Shown: one piece after another, positions 42,049 through 46,959 of the stretch
Position numbering within the stretch: the first letter of the stretch is position 1
How the letters are laid out: each line of letters begins with the position of its first letter
Source of the DNA: Desulfurellaceae bacterium
Lineage (GTDB): Bacteria > Campylobacterota_A > Desulfurellia > JAGGSF01
Assembly: GCA_023128455.1 (NCBI GenBank)
Contig: JAGMDW010000132.1
Location: forward strand, 1 to 46,959
DNA length: 46,959 bases
Reading direction: 5' to 3'
Translations under genes and position numbers: made by a program
The notes under the pieces: model-generated
Told to the model about the DNA's origin: nothing
The model's input: only the letters and a program-made list of their open reading frames with translations
Databases searched by the model: none

Positions 42049-43593
42049 TCATCTATACATTTGCTCATTTTTGGGTACCCACCACTCTATAAAATTGTAC
42101 ATAATGCCTGCCTTTTCTTGCTCTATTCCCTTAAATCTTTTGTGTACTACGGATATGCCACGAGGGAAATATAAAACGATATAGGGAACTTTGTCCATAA
42201 TAATCTCGTTTATTCTTTCATAAATCTCCTTTCTCTTATTTATATTGAATGTTTCCCTTCCTTTTTTTAACAACTTATCCACTTCTTTATCCTTAAAATA
42301 TACAAAGTTAAACCCCTTTACCTGCGAGGAATGCCACAACGCATATTCATCAGGATCTACCCCCAATTGCCATCCCAATAGCACAGCATCAAAAGAACCA
42401 GATTCCAATAACCTTAAAAAAGCTTGCCATTCTAAAATCCTGATATTTATCTTTATTCCTACACTTTTAAGAAACTGCTGAATCATTATCGCCGCATAGT
42501 TTCTGTCTGTATTCCCCTGGTTGGTCAAAATGGTAAATTCAAACCTTTTACCATCTTTATCCAGGTACCCATCCTTATTGTTATCAGAAAAGCCCGCTTC
42601 TCTTAGCAATTTCCTCGCTTTTTCGGGATCATAGCTATAGATTTTCTTTTTTTGAAAGGCAAATGAACGTGGAGAATATATACAATCGTAAACATCACTA
42701 TATCCCAAAAGAATAGTATTCGCTATCTTCTCTCTATCTATAGCATAGCAGATAGCCTTTCTTACACGTTCATCAGAAAAAAGCTTGACCCGCAGGTTGA
42801 ATCCAACATAGGTGAAACCAGTACTAGGCGTGATAAATACCTGAAATTTTTCTCTCACCTTCCGTTTAAATTCATAGATATACTGCATGGGATTTAACCC
42901 CATCATATCTATGTGACCAGTATAGAGTTCCAAAAGCATCGTAGAGGCATCGGGAATGATTCTATAAATAACTTTATCTATGCGTGGTCTATCTCTAAAA
43001 TACAAAGGATTGGCAACGAGCACAATTTCCTGCCCCGCCTTCCATCTCAAGAGTTTATACGGACCTGTGCCTATGGGATGTCTATTGAATATATCTGTAT
43101 TTAAATCTTTCCCTTTTAAGATATGTTCAGGAATAATGCCCATCATCCAAGAAGGCAGGGCAGGAGCAAAAGGAACTTTATATTCCACAGAGATGATATA
43201 TTTATTTAGTATCTTCACATCCTTTATCAAAAGGAAATCGCCACTATATGGTGTAGCCACTGTACCATCGGTGAGTTTTTTATAGGTAAAGAAGACATCA
43301 CGAGCCGTAAATTCCACACCATCCTGCCATAGAATATTCTTTCTTAAATAAAAGTTAATTCTTTTTCCCTCATCCTCTATCTTGAAGCTTTCCGCCAGAT
43401 CTCCCACAATATTTAGATTTTTATCGTATTTCAAAAGTCCGTTGAATATCAAAGAGGAAATATCGCTGGATGCAGAATCTGTGGACAACATAGGAATAAG
43501 TCTCTTTGGCTCACCAATAGAACCCATAATAACGGTTGAAGAAAACGAAACAGAAGGAAAAAGCAAAAATAGCAGAATTAACGCTACTCTCAC
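42049..43593 (-). CDS. periplasmic peptide/nickel-type substrate-binding protein (SBP_bac_5)
   Basis: A 514-residue extracytoplasmic binding protein for an ABC importer, most likely of oligopeptides. Signal peptide 1-18 (LILLFLLFPSVSFS) without a lipobox Cys, so free in the periplasm. Family marks: AESFKIEDEGKRINFYLRKN near 65, GTGPYKLLRWKAGQEIVLV near 165, VRKAICYAIDREKIA and YDPEKARKLLREAGF. Start is GTG, overlapping secG as GTGA. No permease or ATPase genes are adjacent. Confidence 0.92.
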   Translation of the reverse strand: MRVALILLFLLFPSVSFSSTVIMGSIGEPKRLIPMLSTDSASSDISSLIFNGLLKYDKNLNIVGDLAESFKIEDEGKRINFYLRKNILWQDGVEFTARDVFFTYKKLTDGTVATPYSGDFLLIKDVKILNKYIISVEYKVPFAPALPSWMMGIIPEHILKGKDLNTDIFNRHPIGTGPYKLLRWKAGQEIVLVANPLYFRDRPRIDKVIYRIIPDASTMLLELYTGHIDMMGLNPMQYIYEFKRKVREKFQVFITPSTGFTYVGFNLRVKLFSDERVRKAICYAIDREKIANTILLGYSDVYDCIYSPRSFAFQKKKIYSYDPEKARKLLREAGFSDNNKDGYLDKDGKRFEFTILTNQGNTDRNYAAIMIQQFLKSVGIKINIRILEWQAFLRLLESGSFDAVLLGWQLGVDPDEYALWHSSQVKGFNFVYFKDKEVDKLLKKGRETFNINKRKEIYERINEIIMDKVPYIVLYFPRGISVVHKRFKGIEQEKAGIMYNFIEWWVPKNEQMYR

Positions 43594-43916
43594 GGTGTTT
43601 TTATAGGCAGCTCTGGTAACGGTTTTTGTGGTTTCTGAGGCACAGCCTTTTCTGTTTTTGTTTTTTCCATTATTGTTTTTGTTTTACTTTTGTAAAAAAT
43701 AAGAGAGATGCTAACGGAATTTGCCATAAATATAAATACTAAAACCCATGTAACCTTTGTTAAGAATGGCAAAGCTCCTCTTGCGCCAAACATCGTCCCT
43801 GCCGCGCCTGCACCAAAAGAAACACCCATCTCTGCCCCCCTTCCCTTCTGTAACAAGATAAGAAAGATGATGACAAATGCCAGTATAACCTGAACAACAA
43901 TTGAAATATAAAGCAT
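43590..43916 (-). CDS. secG: protein translocase subunit SecG
   Basis: A 108-residue component of the SecYEG channel: two transmembrane helices (about 1-22 and 53-72) around the conserved LLQKGRGAEMGVSFGAG loop, then a Lys/Pro-rich cytoplasmic or periplasmic tail (PQKPQKPLPELP). It overlaps the tpiA stop by 1 base (TAATG). The tpiA-secG order is common in bacteria. Confidence 0.94.
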   Translation of the reverse strand: MLYISIVVQVILAFVIIFLILLQKGRGAEMGVSFGAGAAGTMFGARGALPFLTKVTWVLVFIFMANSVSISLIFYKSKTKTIMEKTKTEKAVPQKPQKPLPELPIKTP

Positions 43917-44665
43917 TATAAATCCTTTACTCGAATAAATTCATTTACTATTTTAACAAAGCTTTCTTTATGTAAGCTTGCCCCTCCAACGAGAAAACCA
44001 TCAATGTCCTTTTCCTTTGCCAAATCTTTAGCATTTTCTGCTTTTACACTACCTCCATATAAAACAGGAATATCTTTTCCTGTTATGCGTTTTGTTAATT
44101 TCTTTATAAACCTGTGCGATTCCTGAGCCTGCTGGGGAGTAGCTATTTTTCCAGTGCCTATCGCCCATACTGGCTCATAAGCAATAATTAATCTTTCCAT
44201 CTCTGTTTTATCAAGAGTTTTTGTAATTTGAGAAGCTAAGACATCTTCTGTTTTGCCATTTTCTCTGTCTTTCAATTTCTCTCCAATACAAAGTATGGGT
44301 AAAATATCCCATCTCTTGCAAGTCAATAATTTATTCCTCAACATGGCATCATCTTCGTTAAAATAATTTCTCCTCTCTGAATGTCCAACCAATGTTAAAG
44401 AACATCCTATACTCTTTAACATAAGAGGTGAAACCTCCCCCGTATATGCACCCTCATCCTGAAAGTATATATTTTGAGTGCCGGCCTGAATTACCGAACC
44501 AAACAAAGCATCTTGAACATCTTTTAGAAAGATAGTCGGCGGAAAGACAAAGAGATCAACCTTCCTTGATTGTTGATTCAAGTTTTGTTTCAACTCACAT
44601 GCCAGATTCACCGCCTCTTCAAATGTAAAATGCATCTTCCAATTACCAGCAACAATATATTTCAT
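43916..44665 (-). CDS. tpiA: triosephosphate isomerase
   Basis: Interconverts dihydroxyacetone phosphate and glyceraldehyde 3-phosphate. 249 residues with the catalytic Lys in AGNWKMHF, His in LVGHSERRNYF near 95, Glu in IAYEPVWAIGTGK near 165 and the phosphate loop YGGSVKAENAK. It overlaps pgk by 4 bases (ATGA). Part of the gap-pgk-tpiA lower-glycolysis operon. Confidence 0.98.
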   Translation of the reverse strand: MKYIVAGNWKMHFTFEEAVNLACELKQNLNQQSRKVDLFVFPPTIFLKDVQDALFGSVIQAGTQNIYFQDEGAYTGEVSPLMLKSIGCSLTLVGHSERRNYFNEDDAMLRNKLLTCKRWDILPILCIGEKLKDRENGKTEDVLASQITKTLDKTEMERLIIAYEPVWAIGTGKIATPQQAQESHRFIKKLTKRITGKDIPVLYGGSVKAENAKDLAKEKDIDGFLVGGASLHKESFVKIVNEFIRVKDL

Positions 44666-45849
44666 TCTAACGCCTCTATACCAGGCAATGTTCCTTTCTC
44701 TAAAAACTGCAAACTCGCCCCTCCTCCTGTAGAAATGAAGGTAATTCCATCGCTTTCTTTTGCTTTTTTTATAGCACTATCCGTATCCCCTCCGCCCACG
44801 ATGCTCATTGCAGGGCTTGATGCTACCTCGTGGGCAATAGAATTTGTGCCCCTTGCAAACTTATCTATCTCATAGACACCGAGAGGACCATTCCACACAA
44901 TAGTAGCCGTATCTTCCAATACCTCACTGAATAACTTGCAAGAAGCAGGACCGATGTCCGCGGCAAACCACTTGCAAGGAATTTCTTGATAAGGTACTAT
45001 TTTAGTCACTGCGTCTTCTTCTATTCTCTCTGCTACCACAAAATCTACAGGTAGGTACAATTTTATCTTTTTATCTTTGGCCTGGGAAATAGCAAATTTT
45101 GCCTGTTCTATAGAATCTTCATCAAACAGAGACGAACCCGCAGAAAAACCCATAGCATGGAGAAAAGTAAACGCCATTCCTCCACCTATAATTACCTTGT
45201 CCAAATGATCTAACAGATTTATCAATGCTCCCAACTTTGTAGATATTTTTACACCACCCAGGATGAGGGCAAAGGGTCTTGCAGGATTTTCCAATATTTT
45301 TCTCCAATATTCCATCTCTTTCAATAACAGAAGACCAGCTGCCTTTTCCTTGCACATCTTAGGCAGAACATGCACCGATGCATTTCTTCTATGAGAGGTG
45401 CCAAATGCATCACTTACATATACATCAAATAACCTCTTCAGCTGCCGGGCAAACACCTCATCGTCTCTTCTCTCTCCATCGTAGAAACGCAGGTTTTCTA
45501 ACAGGATAACATCTCCCTTTTTCATGGACGAAATTGTTTTCTCTACCCTTTCCCCTACGCAATCATCAACAAACAAAACCTTTTTCTTTAAAGCTTTGGA
45601 TAAATTCTCGGCAACCGGATATAATGAGTACTGGGAATCTCTTTTTTTTGGTCTGCCAAGATGAGATGCCAGGATAATTTTTGCCCCCCTACTCAAAGCA
45701 TACTTGATTGTGGGTAGTGTTTCTCTTATCCTCCTTTCGTCGCTGATATTTCCATCTTTATCTAAAGGCACATTAAAATCACAGCGAATAAATACTTTTT
45801 TACCATCTATATCCAGGTCTTTTATACTTTTCACTTCCTCCCTACCCAT
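44662..45849 (-). CDS. pgk: phosphoglycerate kinase
   Basis: Transfers phosphate from 1,3-bisphosphoglycerate to ADP. From the ATG at 45849 the protein is 395 residues, the usual length; an upstream start at 45885 would add 12 unneeded residues. Marks: KVFIRCDFNVPLDKDG near 16, ILASHLGRPK, the C-terminal nucleotide motif SIVGGGDTDSAIKKA and ISTGGGASLQFLEKGTLPG. It overlaps the gap coding end by 19 bases. Confidence 0.97.
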   Translation of the reverse strand: MGREEVKSIKDLDIDGKKVFIRCDFNVPLDKDGNISDERRIRETLPTIKYALSRGAKIILASHLGRPKKRDSQYSLYPVAENLSKALKKKVLFVDDCVGERVEKTISSMKKGDVILLENLRFYDGERRDDEVFARQLKRLFDVYVSDAFGTSHRRNASVHVLPKMCKEKAAGLLLLKEMEYWRKILENPARPFALILGGVKISTKLGALINLLDHLDKVIIGGGMAFTFLHAMGFSAGSSLFDEDSIEQAKFAISQAKDKKIKLYLPVDFVVAERIEEDAVTKIVPYQEIPCKWFAADIGPASCKLFSEVLEDTATIVWNGPLGVYEIDKFARGTNSIAHEVASSPAMSIVGGGDTDSAIKKAKESDGITFISTGGGASLQFLEKGTLPGIEALE

Positions 45850-46835
45850 AACACCAAGTCTCTTAACCTGCAGGAATAAGCCCACTCGTTATCATACCAG
45901 GAAAGAACCTTAACCATAGTCCCACCCATTACCCTGGTGGAAAGACCATCTACAACCGCAGAACAGCTATTTCCAACGATATCTCGAGAAACTATTGGTT
46001 CCTCGGTGTATCCCAATATTCCATTCATCTCATTTTCGGAAGCTTTCCTGAAAGCATTGTTCACCTCTTCCACGGCAACATTCTTTTTAAGAATTGCTAT
46101 TATATCGGATATAGCCCCATTGACAGTGGGCACGCGCATCGCCATCCCATCGAACTTTCCCTTCAAGGCAGGAATAACCTGGGTTACCGCTACGGCAGCA
46201 TTGGTAGTTGTAGGAATAATAGACACCGCAGCTGACCGAGCTCTTCTTAAGTCCTTATGAGGAGCATCCAATAATCTTTGGTCACTGGTGTAAGAATGAA
46301 CAGTAGTCATCAATGCTTTTTCTACACCAAAACTCTCTTCTAATACCTTCATTACCGGCGTGAGGCTATTGGTAGTGCAGGAAGCATTGGAAATAATGTT
46401 GTGTTTCTCAGGATCATAATCTTTCTCATTGATCCCCATATTGATCATTACCGCATCTTTATCTTCATTTTTATATCGAGCACTCAAAACTACCTTCTTT
46501 GCTCCAGCTTGTAGATGCTTGCGGCAGTCTTCCAATTTGGTAAACAATCCCGTTGACTCTAAGACAACATCTATGCCCATATCTTTCCAGGGCAGTTTTG
46601 CAGGGTTTTTCTCTGCTAAAATCTTAATCTCCTTACCATTTACTGTAATAGAATTGTCACCTGCTTCAATATCGTAAGGAAGTATGCCAAAAGTAGAATC
46701 ATATTTCAAAAGATGAGCTAAGGTATGAGCATCTGTAATATCATTTGTAGCTGTTATATCTATCTCGTCATAATCTGCACATGCGCGAAAGAACATTCGA
46801 CCTATCCTGCCAAATCCATTGATCGCTACTTTCAT
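45831..46835 (-). CDS. gap: glyceraldehyde-3-phosphate dehydrogenase, type I
   Basis: Oxidises glyceraldehyde 3-phosphate with NAD+ and phosphate. 334 residues: MKVAINGFGRIGRMFFR (NAD-binding), TNDITDAHTLAHLLKYDS, the catalytic Cys in SNASCTTNSLTPVM, the phosphate-binding TVHSYTSDQRLLD, and WYDNEWAYSCRLRDLV near the end. A good ribosome site (aaaggag) lies about 10 bases before the ATG. First gene of the gap-pgk-tpiA-secG operon; the 124 bases before it hold possible operator repeats. Confidence 0.98.
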   Translation of the reverse strand: MKVAINGFGRIGRMFFRACADYDEIDITATNDITDAHTLAHLLKYDSTFGILPYDIEAGDNSITVNGKEIKILAEKNPAKLPWKDMGIDVVLESTGLFTKLEDCRKHLQAGAKKVVLSARYKNEDKDAVMINMGINEKDYDPEKHNIISNASCTTNSLTPVMKVLEESFGVEKALMTTVHSYTSDQRLLDAPHKDLRRARSAAVSIIPTTTNAAVAVTQVIPALKGKFDGMAMRVPTVNGAISDIIAILKKNVAVEEVNNAFRKASENEMNGILGYTEEPIVSRDIVGNSCSAVVDGLSTRVMGGTMVKVLSWYDNEWAYSCRLRDLVLWVGRK

Positions 46836-46901
46836 TTTTCATATCTCCTTTATTTTTATTAAGTTCCCAATCATTAGATTACAACGAGACTATTTTTTTT
46901 T

Positions 46902-46935
46902 CAAGCAATTCATGCTTGTCAAGGCAGACTTGTCA
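46902..46935. promoter_or_regulatory. inverted and direct repeats upstream of gap
   Basis: A 6-bp inverted repeat (CAAGCA 46902-46907, TGCTTG 46913-46918, 5-base loop) overlaps a direct repeat CTTGTCA at 46915-46921 and 46929-46935, 14 bases apart. The minus strand also shows a perfect -35 TTGACA (46922-46917) but no good -10 at the right distance. This may be an operator for the glycolytic operon. The upstream part is cut by the window edge. Confidence 0.35.
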
Positions 46936-46959
46936 TTGTACTATGAACGTGTGAAAAAA

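Noticed and set aside
45850..45885. Longer N-terminus for pgk.
   Set aside because: The ATG at 45849 gives the usual 395 residues and family start; the extra 12 residues have no family support.
1..46959. CRISPR arrays, transposases, integrases, prophage or defence genes.
   Set aside because: None seen on either strand; nearly every base belongs to a housekeeping gene, so a novel defence or mobile system is not supported here.

Overview
The window is a gene-dense stretch (46,959 bases, low GC by eye) of a bacterial chromosome. It holds 46 recognisable protein genes, three tRNA genes (one cut by the left edge), two doubtful short ORFs and almost no non-coding DNA; the largest gap is about 220 bases. 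Neighbouring genes mostly overlap by 4 to 45 bases or are separated by a few bases. No rRNA, CRISPR array, transposase, prophage gene or antibiotic-resistance gene was found.

The gene set suggests a diderm-type, probably anaerobic bacterium. It has c-type cytochromes with a Tat-exported FeS protein and an NrfD membrane protein, an indolepyruvate:ferredoxin oxidoreductase, an FtsEX-EnvC-amidase division system and a split transketolase. I cannot name the phylum: low-GC groups such as Desulfurellales, Deferribacterota or an uncultured phylum would all fit, and a ribosomal-protein or 16S tree would be needed.

Layout. (1) 1-515, plus strand: tRNA-Glu, HU, tRNA-Val, tRNA-Asp. (2) 516-20301, minus strand: a nearly unbroken run of 17 genes, read from dnaA leftwards as dnaA, dnaN, gyrB, gyrA, polyprenyl synthase, hemA, hemC, hemD, split transketolase, ftsE, ftsX, envC, ctpA, YibQ-like deacetylase, tsaD, pfkA. 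It links replication, haem and quinone side-chain synthesis, cell-wall splitting and glycolysis. (3) 20302-20525: intergenic region with a strong dnaA promoter, an imperfect 13-bp hairpin and two possible tiny plus-strand ORFs. (4) 20526-27301, minus strand: a tetraheme cytochrome, FeS, NrfD and monoheme cytochrome electron-transfer operon with its own promoter, then cinA-like, iorB, iorA and a cell-wall amidase. (5) 27345-40204, plus strand: ruvX, mltG, miaB, a DUF151 protein, dgt, a PmbA-like protein, guaA, phoH, pgpH, ybeY, cysE, an M50 protease and trpS. (6) 40208-46835, minus strand: gap, pgk, tpiA, secG, a peptide-binding protein, then accB and accC behind their own promoter.

Functional links. 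The amidase at 26261-27301 carries an AmiB/AmiC-like insertion. Together with the Zn-ligand-poor EnvC and FtsEX in region 2 it would make a complete septal peptidoglycan-splitting pathway. The FeS/NrfD/cytochrome operon looks like a quinol-linked respiratory module without its catalytic subunit nearby. The most unusual points are a probably leaderless dnaA, a DnaA with altered box-recognition residues, an FtsE lacking its Q-loop Gln and H-loop His, a HemD that may carry a remnant of a lost CobA domain, and a PfkA with Asn in place of the metal-binding Asp103.
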